A DNA stretch of 64,000 bases from Thermoanaerobacter ethanolicus JW 200 (GTDB lineage Bacteria; Bacillota; Thermoanaerobacteria; Thermoanaerobacterales; Thermoanaerobacteraceae): assembly GCF_003722315.1 (NCBI RefSeq), contig NZ_CP033580.1, forward strand, positions 2,136,501-2,200,500. The letters are read 5' to 3'. Made by a program: the position numbers and the translations under genes. This document shows positions 18,817-27,431 of the stretch, piece after piece (the stretch's first letter is position 1; each line of letters starts with the position of its first letter). The notes beneath the pieces are model-generated. The model made no database searches. It worked only from the letters and a program-made list of their open reading frames with translations, and was not told the origin of the DNA.

Positions 18817-19947
18817 TTGAGAGTGGAGGAAATAGTTATACTAGGAGGACAGAAGCGATACTTGCTTGTTGATGATGACGGTGAGCCAGTAGAGTCAGTG
18901 TATAGGTTTTTAAAATTTAAAGATAATGCTGGAAAAGCAAGGAACACTCTTCGTGCATACTGTTATCATTTGAAGGAGTTTTTTGAGTTTCTTCAACAAA
19001 AAGACAGAGATTATCGTGATATAAGCATAGACGATATGGCAGAGTTCATGAGATGGCTACAAACACCACATAGGAATGTAAAAGTATCATCAATAAAGCC
19101 TTCGCAAGATGTTTTACAAGCAAATACTGTTAATGCCTACATATCAAGTGTTATTGAGTTTTATGACTATCTAATGAAGATTGATGATTATTCTATACAA
19201 TTATCTCAAAGGCTTAAAAAGCAGATACCAGGTTCTCGGAGAGAATTTAAGGATTTCTTATATCATATTAACAAGAACAGGGATTACAATACGAAAATTT
19301 TAAAGGTTAAAGTCCCAAAAAAACGCCCAAAAACCATTTCAAAAGAGAAAATCGCTATATTGATAGATGCTTGTTCTAATTTGAGGGACAAGTTCCTTAT
19401 ACAACTGCTCTGGGAAAGTGGATTCCGTATAGGTGAGTGTTTATCCTTATGGCTTGAGGATTTCATCATTGATGCAAGGAAGATTGACCTTAAAGACAGG
19501 GGTGAATTGCCTAACCTTGCTGATATTAAAACAGTTTGCAGTCCAAGAAGGATAGATGTATCTGCTGACCTAATGAACCTGTATATGGACTATGTTGCAG
19601 AGTATCACACTGATGAAGTAGATACAAACCATGTCTTTATTAAACTTTCAGGAAAAAACAAGTATCAACCTATGGAATATCCTGATGTGGCTTCACTATT
19701 TAAAAGGTTACGTGAAAAAACGGGCATATATGTAACTCCCCATATGTTTCGTCACAGTCATTTTGATACACTTCGGAAGCAAGGTTGGGGATTTGAAAAG
19801 ATTAAGCAACGTGGCGGATGGTCGAATGTTCAAACACCTATGCAGATATATTCACATCCAGACGAAGAAGAAATGCGTAAAGACTGGGAACAGGCTGAAA
19901 AACGTATGAAGTTAAAAAATAAAACCAAGGAGAATGATAAAAAGTGA
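18817..19947 (+). CDS. tnpA: Tn554-type tyrosine recombinase TnpA, right copy
   Basis: The protein is identical to the product of 14729-15859: 376 residues, TTG start behind AGGAGGTG, integrase motifs HMFRHSH and QIYSHP. Identity over the full length means the two copies are either very recent or kept equal by gene conversion. The stop overlaps the tnpB start by four bases. Confidence 0.92.
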   Translation: MRVEEIVILGGQKRYLLVDDDGEPVESVYRFLKFKDNAGKARNTLRAYCYHLKEFFEFLQQKDRDYRDISIDDMAEFMRWLQTPHRNVKVSSIKPSQDVLQANTVNAYISSVIEFYDYLMKIDDYSIQLSQRLKKQIPGSRREFKDFLYHINKNRDYNTKILKVKVPKKRPKTISKEKIAILIDACSNLRDKFLIQLLWESGFRIGECLSLWLEDFIIDARKIDLKDRGELPNLADIKTVCSPRRIDVSADLMNLYMDYVAEYHTDEVDTNHVFIKLSGKNKYQPMEYPDVASLFKRLREKTGIYVTPHMFRHSHFDTLRKQGWGFEKIKQRGGWSNVQTPMQIYSHPDEEEMRKDWEQAEKRMKLKNKTKENDKK

Positions 19948-21902
19948 GTGTTGCATATCAAGTTAAACCAACAGTAGAAAAAAAGCAAGAAATTAGGAAG
20001 TTATTGAGTGGTTATTGGGGTAATGATGTTTGGGATATTAGAGATTCCTTTTTTGATGACTTACGCCCTGCAAAGTGGAGTTTATCCAATAAAACTATTG
20101 ACTTTTCATCCTTTAGCTCTTCAATCAAAAATGAAGTTAAGTATATGTATGCTTACCGATTGCAGGAAAAGGAAATTAGGCTCATTACCGTTGTTGCATA
20201 TGGTATTGCATTAAACCGTTTTGCTGAATTTCTTAATGAATATTATCCTCACATAGCCAGTATTGTAGATATTACATATGACAAGGCTCTGTTACAATGG
20301 CGTTCTTTTCTTGTTGACAAGGGTATGAGTATAAATGATGACGGAGAAATTTCAAATAAGCAATACGAGACGGTTTTTAACCAATTATATTCTTTCTTTA
20401 CCAATCTTTATGATACTCGTGATGAATATGAAAAGGATATTTGGGATTGCCGAAAGATACCTGGAGCAAAGATAACAGAAAATAAATCTAATTATTACCT
20501 CAATTTTTCAGATATACCAGTAGAATTTCGAGAATTAGTTAAAAAATTTATAAAATTTAGAACAACCAACAATTCACAGGGACAATGCGAAGCAGACATT
20601 ATGGCTCTACGCCTATTTACAAAATACATTCATGCTCAAGAGCCTACATGGAAAAACTTAACTATGCTGACACGAAAACATATGGAGAACTATTTATCCT
20701 GGTATAGAGAATATACAATTGGTTGGAAAAAAAGGCACATTGAATATCTAATTTCCTTACGAATCTTCCTTGATTATATTCAACGTGCTATGTATCCAGA
20801 AGCACCTGAATTACCATCTGTATGTTTATTATTCAAAGAGGATATTCCAAGAAAACCTCAAAAGCCCGAAAATGATATTAAATATATTCCTGAAAGAGTT
20901 CTTCAACAGTTGGAAGATAATCTGGAGCATTTAACACCTTCTGAATACATCCCAATTGTTTTTCTATTAAGAGCCAGTGGCTGGCGAATATCGGATATTC
21001 TTAATTTGCGTTATGATACTTGTTTAGACCGTACTTCCCAAGGTTGGTATCTTTGTGGAGATATTCTAAAAACACAGATTTTAAACCATCGTATACCAAT
21101 TACCGATGAAGTCTATGCAGTTGTACAAGCAGTAGTTGATGAAGTCAAAGAAAAAAGTACAGATGACAACAATCCCAATCATCTATTGTTTGTCAGGTTT
21201 GATGGAAAAAGAAAAGGCCGTTGCCCTCAAGGATATTTAATACAACAGGCACTTAATCGTCTTTCTAAAAATCAAAATATTACTGATGACCAAGGTAATG
21301 TATTTCACTTTGGCAACCATGCTTTTCGCCATACCAAAGGAGTTGAATTAATCAATAACGGAATGAACATCTTGCATGTTCAGAAGTGGATGGCTCATGC
21401 TTCCCCTGAAATGACACTCTGTTATGCTAAAATTCTTGATACAACCATGCGCAAATCATGGGAAGAAGCAACAAAACAGGGGCTATTCAAGATTGACGAA
21501 TCAGGTAAAATCAAAAAAATTAATATTTCTGACATACAGAATGAGGATGTAATTGAATGGGAGTACATCCGACACAATCTTGATGCTGTGAGAATGCCTC
21601 TTGGGTATTGCATGAAGCCTAAAAAGCAGGAATGTCATACACAATTAAATCCTTGCCTTACCTGTAGAAACCTTTGTACCACTCCAGATTTTATACCACA
21701 GTATGAACTTGAAATACAGGAGACAAAGGCCCTTATTGAACGTGGTAAAGCACAAGGACGTACTGTATGGGTTGAGAAGAATATGAGCCTTTTAAAGCGT
21801 TATGAAGAGATTTTAAAGGTACTAAAGGAAGGAAAGATACACCATAAAGCAGGTAAAAAAGGTCGTGAGTATATCGGGGAGGAAAGAAACAATGACAAGT
21901 GA
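19944..21902 (+). CDS. tnpB: Tn554-type tyrosine recombinase TnpB, right copy
   Basis: The 652-residue protein is identical to the left copy, with HAFRHTKG and MTLCYAK in the catalytic domain and a cysteine-rich C-terminal tail. It begins with GTG at 19944 inside the tnpA stop region and overlaps tnpC by 11 bases. No frame damage is seen, so this copy should be active. Confidence 0.9.
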   Translation: MSVAYQVKPTVEKKQEIRKLLSGYWGNDVWDIRDSFFDDLRPAKWSLSNKTIDFSSFSSSIKNEVKYMYAYRLQEKEIRLITVVAYGIALNRFAEFLNEYYPHIASIVDITYDKALLQWRSFLVDKGMSINDDGEISNKQYETVFNQLYSFFTNLYDTRDEYEKDIWDCRKIPGAKITENKSNYYLNFSDIPVEFRELVKKFIKFRTTNNSQGQCEADIMALRLFTKYIHAQEPTWKNLTMLTRKHMENYLSWYREYTIGWKKRHIEYLISLRIFLDYIQRAMYPEAPELPSVCLLFKEDIPRKPQKPENDIKYIPERVLQQLEDNLEHLTPSEYIPIVFLLRASGWRISDILNLRYDTCLDRTSQGWYLCGDILKTQILNHRIPITDEVYAVVQAVVDEVKEKSTDDNNPNHLLFVRFDGKRKGRCPQGYLIQQALNRLSKNQNITDDQGNVFHFGNHAFRHTKGVELINNGMNILHVQKWMAHASPEMTLCYAKILDTTMRKSWEEATKQGLFKIDESGKIKKINISDIQNEDVIEWEYIRHNLDAVRMPLGYCMKPKKQECHTQLNPCLTCRNLCTTPDFIPQYELEIQETKALIERGKAQGRTVWVEKNMSLLKRYEEILKVLKEGKIHHKAGKKGREYIGEERNNDK

Positions 21903-22275
21903 CCATAAGCGAAATACTGAAGGTCTTGCTAAAGCCAGAGAAAAGAAGTCGGAAAAATGTCAGGAAAGAGTTGATAAAGCCATACAGCAACTTTTGAAGG
22001 AAAAAGAGAAGATTAACTTTAATAGTGTTGCTGAAAGAGCCAATGTTTCAAAAAAATACCTTTATGATAACCATTATGACCGTATTGATACACTCCGAAA
22101 ACAGCAAGAAGGACTACCTTCTCTAAAGCAAGTAAAACGGGAGATGACGGATGCAAGCAAAGATGTCCTTATCGCTGCAAAAAACAAGCGTATAAAAGAG
22201 TTAGAGAAAGAAGTCCAACGCTTAAAAGGCATTTTGGCACGTAGATATGGCGAAGATTACGATAAAGGTATTTAA
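21892..22275 (+). CDS. tnpC: Tn554-type transposition protein TnpC, right copy
   Basis: The 127-residue basic protein is identical to the left copy. The start ATG follows GGGGAGGAAAG within the tnpB tail. A short helix-turn-helix-like segment and a C-terminal coiled coil are visible. It is the last gene of the element; the terminal hairpin follows at 22348-22384. Confidence 0.82.
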   Translation: MTSDHKRNTEGLAKAREKKSEKCQERVDKAIQQLLKEKEKINFNSVAERANVSKKYLYDNHYDRIDTLRKQQEGLPSLKQVKREMTDASKDVLIAAKNKRIKELEKEVQRLKGILARRYGEDYDKGI

Positions 22276-22347
22276 GGTTCATTCGTATAATGCATCATGC
22301 ACCCTATCTATTATTACAGTTTAGTTTTACATTGTTTACATATATAC

Positions 22348-22384
22348 AATGAGGCAGGCCTTTGTTTATAAGACCTGCCTCATT
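22348..22384. terminator. hairpin at the tnpC end of the right Tn554-like copy
   Basis: Perfect 11-bp arms at 22348-22358 and 22374-22384 enclose a 15-base loop. It would end tnpABC transcription before the convergent lipoprotein gene. Confidence 0.65.
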
Positions 22385-22414
22385 TGGAGTTCAGATAATT
22401 TACTCCCAGGTTTT

Positions 22415-22966
22415 TTACATGCCAGGCGTTATGCGCTTAATAATTTCTGATATCTGTTTTGCAAATTCAGAAACTGGTCTTCCCTCTGAAATACCCTTAG
22501 CAATATTATCTATTCTCTTGTACAAATCTGGGTCAGCAGTTATATAAACTCTTTTTATAGACTTATCTGTGTCTTTTACTGTTTTTTCTATTTTCTTTTT
22601 CACATCAGTTTCATGAGCGCCTTGTACCCTTGCCTTCATATCCACACCTACAATAGCATTTGTCCCTGAAATTACCACTGTAGCCTTGTTTACTTCTGGT
22701 ATTTTGGCAACATTTGAAGCTATCTTAGAAGCCCTTACACTCTCAGGTGTCGGTTTTCTTACAGCAGTTGGAGCAGGTGTAGGTGTTGTCGGTGCAGGTG
22801 CAGTATATCCTGGGGCTGTCTTAGAAGGCGCAGGAGTAGTCCTTGTAGGGGCTGGTGTATAACGGGCAGGAGTAGGCTTTTTAGTCGCAGTTTTGCATCC
22901 TGCCATTGAAACCATTATCATTATCCCAATAAGCATTATTGTAATTATACTTTTTATTTTTTTCAA
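22415..22966 (-). CDS. YhcN/YlaJ-type sporulation lipoprotein
   Basis: This is a small secreted lipoprotein of 183 residues. The N-terminus has a lysine patch, a hydrophobic stretch and a lipobox ending SMAGC. A proline/threonine/alanine-rich linker (about residues 25-70) leads to a C-terminal domain (VNKATVVISGTNAIVGVDM, RVYITADPDLYKRI) seen in the YhcN/YlaJ family of spore-membrane lipoproteins. I place the start at TTG 22966, nine bases after GGAGG. The stop is followed directly by AAAAACCTGGGA, half of a terminator interrupted by the right Tn554-like copy. Confidence 0.82.
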   Translation of the reverse strand: MKKIKSIITIMLIGIMIMVSMAGCKTATKKPTPARYTPAPTRTTPAPSKTAPGYTAPAPTTPTPAPTAVRKPTPESVRASKIASNVAKIPEVNKATVVISGTNAIVGVDMKARVQGAHETDVKKKIEKTVKDTDKSIKRVYITADPDLYKRIDNIAKGISEGRPVSEFAKQISEIIKRITPGM

Positions 22967-23048
22967 AGCTATGCACCTCCTCAAAATATATTTTTGCACT
23001 TTTATTAAAAAGTATTATGCTAAATTATGGAATTTTTATGAAAAACAT

Positions 23049-23077
23049 TTGAAAAAATTTTGTGAGTAATATATAAT
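23049..23077 (+). promoter_or_regulatory. sigma-A promoter of ychF
   Basis: TTGAAA and TATAAT are separated by 17 bases, and the -10 lies 31 bases upstream of the ychF start codon at 23109. Confidence 0.75.
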
Positions 23078-23108
23078 GCATATGTAAAACTATTGGAGGG
23101 AAGATGAA

Positions 23109-24200
23109 ATGGAAATAGGAATTGTTGGACTACCTAACGTCGGTAAAAGCACTTTGTTTAACGCAATTACAAAAGCAGGTGCAGAATGTGCAAATTACCC
23201 CTTTTGCACTATTGAGCCAAATGTCGGAATTGTATCTGTGCCTGATGAAAGGTTAGATTTTTTGTCAAAAATTGAAAATCCCCAAAAAATCATACCTGCA
23301 ACTATAAAATTTGTTGACATAGCAGGACTTGTAAAAGGGGCAAGTAAAGGAGAGGGTTTAGGAAATAAATTTCTTTCTCATATTAGGGAAGTTGATGCTA
23401 TATTAAACGTGGTAAGATGCTTTGAAGATAGCAACATTGTCCATGTAGAAGGAAGTATTGATCCTATAAGAGATGTTGAAATAATAACTTTAGAGCTTAT
23501 ACTTGCTGACATGGAAGTTATTGAAAGGCGTCTTCAAAAAACATCAAAACTTGCGCGAAATGATAAAAAAGCAGCCTTTGAAGTGGAAGTACTTGAAAAA
23601 ATAAAAAAAGGATTAGATGAAGGGAAACCTGTAAGGGCTCTTCAATTTACTGAAGAAGAAAAAAGTTTTGTAAGTCAACTTATGTTGCTTACCTATAAAC
23701 CTGTTATGTATGTAGCAAATATATCAGAAGAAGACTTAATTTCAGGAGAAGAAAATCAATATGTAAAGCAACTAAAAGAATATGCTGAAAATGAGAATTC
23801 CCAAGTTTTAGTTATAAGTGCAAAAATTGAAGAAGAATTAGCTTCTTTAAGTGATGAAGAAAGAAATGAACTTTTGAGAGAATACGGCCTTGCCGAACCT
23901 GGCCTTAACAACATAATAAGGCATGGTTACTCTCTCCTTGGACTTATAACCTTTTTCACCGCTGGACCAAAAGAAGTCCACGCTTGGACAATAAAAAAAG
24001 GCACAAAAGCACCTCAAGCAGCAGGAAAAATTCATTCAGATTTTGAAAAAGGATTTATAAGGGCAGAAGTGATCTCGTATGAAGATTTAGTAAAAGCTGG
24101 TTCACAGGCAGCAGCAAGAGAAATGGGACTTATGAGACTGGAAGGAAAAGATTATGTGATGCAGGATGGGGATATAGTAGTCTTCAGATTTAACGTATAA
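23109..24200 (+). CDS. ychF: redox-regulated ATPase/GTPase YchF (OLA1 family)
   Basis: This is a P-loop protein of the Obg superfamily that prefers ATP and associates with ribosomes. The 363-residue length is standard. Visible motifs are GLPNVGKSTLFNAI (P-loop, residues 6-19), NYPFCTIEPNVG (switch I) and DIAGLVKGASKGEGLGNKFL (switch II). A C-terminal TGS domain contains FFTAGPKEVHAWTIKKG. It is transcribed alone, convergent with the SHOCT-like gene, with which it shares a strong terminator. Confidence 0.96.
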   Translation: MEIGIVGLPNVGKSTLFNAITKAGAECANYPFCTIEPNVGIVSVPDERLDFLSKIENPQKIIPATIKFVDIAGLVKGASKGEGLGNKFLSHIREVDAILNVVRCFEDSNIVHVEGSIDPIRDVEIITLELILADMEVIERRLQKTSKLARNDKKAAFEVEVLEKIKKGLDEGKPVRALQFTEEEKSFVSQLMLLTYKPVMYVANISEEDLISGEENQYVKQLKEYAENENSQVLVISAKIEEELASLSDEERNELLREYGLAEPGLNNIIRHGYSLLGLITFFTAGPKEVHAWTIKKGTKAPQAAGKIHSDFEKGFIRAEVISYEDLVKAGSQAAAREMGLMRLEGKDYVMQDGDIVVFRFNV

Positions 24201-24228
24201 AAATCGCCATAAAAGGCGATTTTTATAC
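24195..24228. terminator. bidirectional terminator between ychF and the SHOCT-like gene
   Basis: Perfect 14-bp arms (GTATAAAAATCGCC and its complement) enclose a six-base loop, with A and T runs on the two sides. It overlaps the ychF stop codon and ends just before the stop of the convergent gene. Confidence 0.9.
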
Positions 24229-24229
24229 G

Positions 24230-24613
24230 TTACTCCAGACTTATTTCTACATGTTCCCCATCTTCTTCATCATATACATCTATTATTTTCCCTGTTTCTC
24301 CTTTTTCTAGCGCCTCAAGAATTTCTTCTAAATTTATACCTGCATTTGTAACTTCAGAAGGAATAAATTTTCCTCCTATTTTCATTCCCAAGTTGACAAG
24401 ACTATATGGTATTGCAAGATTCACCTTTAATCTATTGTTAACTATGTCATAAACCTTTATCTTCATCCATTTGAATTTATTTTTTTGACTTGTTTTGGAA
24501 CTTATTTCTTCTCCCCCATTATCATCGATAGCTTTCAATAGCTCAGCCGCTTCTTCAGCTGTTATTTTGCCCTCTTCTAACATCTTTAAAATTCTCATTT
24601 TTTCTTCTTCCAT
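24230..24613 (-). CDS. SHOCT-like/DUF2089-associated small protein
   Basis: This 127-residue protein begins with a short helical module, KMRILKMLEEGKITAEEAAELLKAI, found almost unchanged at the start of the next gene upstream and in weaker form at the end of the DUF2089 gene. The rest is an uncharacterised domain containing LKVNLAIPYSLVNLGMKIGGKF. There is no signal peptide. It is the last gene of a three-gene operon. Function is unknown; co-occurrence suggests an envelope-stress type response, but this is inference. Confidence 0.75.
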   Translation of the reverse strand: MEEEKMRILKMLEEGKITAEEAAELLKAIDDNGGEEISSKTSQKNKFKWMKIKVYDIVNNRLKVNLAIPYSLVNLGMKIGGKFIPSEVTNAGINLEEILEALEKGETGKIIDVYDEEDGEHVEISLE

Positions 24614-24625
24614 AAAAATACCCCC

Positions 24626-25726
24626 TCACTCTAAATGAACATTCCCATTGACAGTACGAGCTACTATATTTATTTTATTATAAGCCTTTTCATAGTCTTG
24701 AGTTTTCCCTTTAAGATGAGTAGCTCCTCTTACCTCATAAAACATACTTGGCAATTTCACTTGACACTTGCCATTTACTGTGCTCAAATCAAAAGAAACG
24801 CCAACCTTTTCATCAGCAATCTCCATTTCGATACTGCCATTAGTAGTACTTGCCTTTAGGGAAGAATTGCTTGAATTGACTTTAAAATCCTCTACAATAA
24901 TTTTACCATTTATTGTGTTTAAATCTGCATCGTTGAAAGTACTGTCCTCTACTGCTATACTGCCATTAGAAGTGCGACAAACAACCCTTTCACAAGTAGC
25001 ATCATCCACCTCTATCTTCGCATTTGTAGTGTGGTTCTCTATTTGATAAAACTTTATCTCTTCTAAGTAAATGCTTCCATTGGTAGTGTAAGCCTGCAGA
25101 CTTTCTCCTTCAATACCTTCTATGGAAATTCTGCCATTTGTAGTAGAAAGTGTTATATTTTTATATTTAACCTTAGGAAGATACATTTTAACACTCAAAG
25201 CCTTTATCTTTGGAGTCTTCTTTACTTCTAATATTCCATTTTGGCAATTGTATATAATTTCTTCTTCTCCATTTCTGGGAACTACATATCTTGTGGTAAT
25301 AGAAGCATACTCTTCTTCCCACGTTTCAATATAAATTTCTCCATTTCTCCCTTCTATTCTTATATTAGTATTTTCCGCTACACTATCGCATCGAAATTCT
25401 TTTTCAATTGTCTTTCCTAAAGATATTCCTAAAAAAGTATCCAGCAGCCGGTCAACTGTCCTCTCAAAAGTAGAAATTTCTCTTTCTTTCTCTCTTACTG
25501 TAGAGATTGCCTTATCAATTTTCTCTTCTATTTTAAAAGGAATTTCTTCTAGCTTTGAAAAACTTTCCTCTTTTTTATTTGCCTTCTCTTTCTCTTCTAC
25601 CTCTTCTAATTCTTCTTCATAAAAAAATTCTTCTCCCTCTATCGCTTCAAGCAATTGAGCCGCTTCCTCTGCTGTTATCTTCCCCTCCTCTAGCATTTTT
25701 AAAATCAATTCTTTTTCTTCATTCAT
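24626..25726 (-). CDS. DUF4097-domain protein with N-terminal SHOCT-like module
   Basis: The 366-residue protein starts with the SHOCT-like module (LKMLEEGKITAEEAAQLLEAI). An acidic/lysine-rich linker (residues 30-75) follows. The rest is a repetitive beta-rich DUF4097 domain in which the phrase TTNGSI/TVNGK recurs about every 20 residues, as in a right-handed beta-helix. No signal peptide is present, so it is probably cytoplasmic or membrane-peripheral. Related B. subtilis YvlB belongs to envelope-stress operons. It starts 22 bases after the DUF2089 stop. Confidence 0.82.
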   Translation of the reverse strand: MNEEKELILKMLEEGKITAEEAAQLLEAIEGEEFFYEEELEEVEEKEKANKKEESFSKLEEIPFKIEEKIDKAISTVREKEREISTFERTVDRLLDTFLGISLGKTIEKEFRCDSVAENTNIRIEGRNGEIYIETWEEEYASITTRYVVPRNGEEEIIYNCQNGILEVKKTPKIKALSVKMYLPKVKYKNITLSTTNGRISIEGIEGESLQAYTTNGSIYLEEIKFYQIENHTTNAKIEVDDATCERVVCRTSNGSIAVEDSTFNDADLNTINGKIIVEDFKVNSSNSSLKASTTNGSIEMEIADEKVGVSFDLSTVNGKCQVKLPSMFYEVRGATHLKGKTQDYEKAYNKINIVARTVNGNVHLE

Positions 25727-25748
25727 AGAGCTTGCCCCCTAATCCTTA

Positions 25749-26108
25749 CTATTCTTTTAAAAGTTTCAAAGCTTCTTGAACAGTTATTTCACCACTTTCT
25801 AACTTCTTCAGGACTTCTTTTTTGTCTACTGTAGGCCTTCTTTCAACTTCATATCCCAAAGCAGCAATCAAATTGTCCAATTTGTTTCTAATTGTAGGAT
25901 AAGATAAGCCTAATTCTTTTTCCATTTCCCTTATATTTCCCCTCGTCCGTATGAAAAGTTCCAAAAAATCTCTTTGCTCTTTTGACAAATAGCAAAATTT
26001 ACAAAGTTCAAATTTACCTTCAATTGCTGTTCCACATTGAGGACATTCCAGCCTTGTTACCACCATTTTTTCACTGCAAACTGGACATCTACCTATTACT
26101 TCATTCAT
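25749..26108 (-). CDS. DUF2089 family zinc-ribbon/HTH regulator
   Basis: This is a 119-residue protein with an N-terminal zinc ribbon (CPVCSEKM, CPQCGTAI, CKFCYLS), a helix-turn-helix-like central region (NIREMEKELGLSYPTIRNKLDNLI) and a C-terminal short helical module (VLKKLESGEITVQEALKLLK) resembling the modules of the two genes behind it. I use the ATG at 26108, giving MNEVIGRCP. It is probably the transcriptional regulator of its own operon; that role is inferred from domain and position. Confidence 0.82.
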   Translation of the reverse strand: MNEVIGRCPVCSEKMVVTRLECPQCGTAIEGKFELCKFCYLSKEQRDFLELFIRTRGNIREMEKELGLSYPTIRNKLDNLIAALGYEVERRPTVDKKEVLKKLESGEITVQEALKLLKE

Positions 26109-26173
26109 TAATATCACCTCTTAAAAGGCAAGTTTATTATAAAAAGCCTGCTCACATTCGTCATCTTGTTTTT

Positions 26174-26201
26174 ATTATAACACTTATTTTAAAAATGTCA
26201 A
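26174..26201 (-). promoter_or_regulatory. consensus sigma-A promoter of the DUF2089 operon
   Basis: On the minus strand TTGACA (26201-26196) and TATAAT (26179-26174) are separated by 16 bases. Both hexamers match the consensus exactly, so the operon is probably strongly expressed unless repressed. Confidence 0.85.
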
Positions 26202-26251
26202 TAAAAATTTTAAATTATTTTAAATTTTAGTTTAAAAAAATTAATTTTTTA

Positions 26252-26286
26252 AAGGATAAAAATAAACCAAGCAAAGCTGCTTGGCT
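26252..26286 (-). terminator. terminator of the iscS-thiI transcript
   Basis: The stem CCAAGC/GCTTGG with a short loop lies directly after the thiI stop and is followed on the minus strand by a T-rich run. Confidence 0.75.
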
Positions 26287-27428
26287 TAAACTTCTACAAC
26301 CTCTTCTTCAAAATCATCAATATATTTTTGATACTCCATTTTTTGTTCTGCTTCTATTACTTTGTCTAACTTAGGCTTTGTAGCAGGATGTTTTGGCACA
26401 AAAATAGTGCAGCAGTCTTCATACGGTCTTATAGAGATCTCAAAAGTACCAATCTTTTGAGCTAAATCTATAATCTCTGTCTTATCCATTCCAATGAGAG
26501 GCCTAAATATTGGCATAGACACAGAAGCATTGGTTACATATAAACTTTCAATCGTTTGACTTGCAACTTGTCCTAAACTTTCCCCAGTGATTAGAGCCAT
26601 AGAACCATTCTTTTGAGCAATTTTTTCTGCTATCTTCATCATCATCCTTCTCATGATTATAGTAGTAAATCTTGGTGGACACTTTTCATAAATTTCCAAT
26701 TGCAAATCAGTAAAATGCACTACATGTAATTTTATCTTTTGGCCATACTGAGAAAGGACTTCGCACAAATCTACAACCTTGTCTTTAGCTCTTTCAGAGG
26801 TATAAGGAGGACTGTGAAAATAAACCGCTTCTACTTCTACGCCTCTTTTCATCATCATCCAAGCAGCTACAGGGCTGTCAATGCCTCCTGACAAAAGTAC
26901 AGTCGCTTTACCGTTTGTCCCAAGAGGAAGGCCTCCTATTCCCTCAATCACTCCCGCGTATACAAAAGCCATTTCTCTTATCTCTACATTTAAAAGCACA
27001 TCAGGATTATGGACATCTACTTTTAAGTTTTTGATATTTTTCAATACTGCTGCTCCTACTCTGCGGCTGACCTCCATGCTGTTATAAGGAAAAGACTTAT
27101 TTGGCCTCTTAGTCTCTACTTTAAAAGTCTTTCCTTCGTGTCCTTTCATAAGTTCTACTGCAGCTTTAAATATTTCATCCAAGTTTAAATCGGTTTTTTT
27201 AGCTTTTGTTATTCCTACAATACCAAAGACTTTTTTTAATCTTTCTATTACCTCTTCAATATCTCCATCACATTCTACATAAATTCTGCCATGAGTTTTT
27301 TCAACTTTAACTTCCTTAAAGTCAGAAAGAGCATGTTTTATATTTTTTATCAATTTATTTTCAAAAAAAGACCTATTATCTCCTTTTAAAGCTAATTCTC
27401 CATATTTAATCAATAATATGTCTTGCAT
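26286..27428 (-). CDS. thiI: tRNA 4-thiouridine synthetase ThiI
   Basis: ThiI adenylates tRNA U8 for sulfur transfer, and its relatives supply sulfur to thiamine synthesis. The 380-residue protein has an N-terminal ferredoxin-like/THUMP region (residues 1-165), then the PP-loop LLSGGIDSPVAAWMM near residue 182. It ends without the rhodanese domain found in E. coli ThiI, as is normal in Firmicutes. The cysteine pair in PYEDCCTIFVPKHP is near the C-terminus. It lies three bases after iscS, its likely sulfur donor. Confidence 0.94.
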   Translation of the reverse strand: MQDILLIKYGELALKGDNRSFFENKLIKNIKHALSDFKEVKVEKTHGRIYVECDGDIEEVIERLKKVFGIVGITKAKKTDLNLDEIFKAAVELMKGHEGKTFKVETKRPNKSFPYNSMEVSRRVGAAVLKNIKNLKVDVHNPDVLLNVEIREMAFVYAGVIEGIGGLPLGTNGKATVLLSGGIDSPVAAWMMMKRGVEVEAVYFHSPPYTSERAKDKVVDLCEVLSQYGQKIKLHVVHFTDLQLEIYEKCPPRFTTIIMRRMMMKIAEKIAQKNGSMALITGESLGQVASQTIESLYVTNASVSMPIFRPLIGMDKTEIIDLAQKIGTFEISIRPYEDCCTIFVPKHPATKPKLDKVIEAEQKMEYQKYIDDFEEEVVEV

Positions 27429-27431
27429 ATT

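Larger units (their letters stand above)
18664..22400 (+). mobile_element. Tn554-like transposon, right copy
   Basis: This is the inverted twin of the element at 12276-16012, also 3,737 bp. It begins TTAACTAAACTATG at the tnpA end and finishes GGAGTTCAGATAATT at the tnpC end. Flanks are GGCGCAAA on the left and TACTCCCAGG on the right, inside what was the terminator region of the downstream lipoprotein gene. An AACTAAACT sequence precedes the ATAATAGATAG motif at both element ends, in inverted orientation. Confidence 0.9.

Noticed and set aside
22362-22547. Small open frame crossing the right Tn554-like boundary
   Set aside because: It is antisense to the lipoprotein gene, spans the terminal hairpin and has no ribosome binding site.
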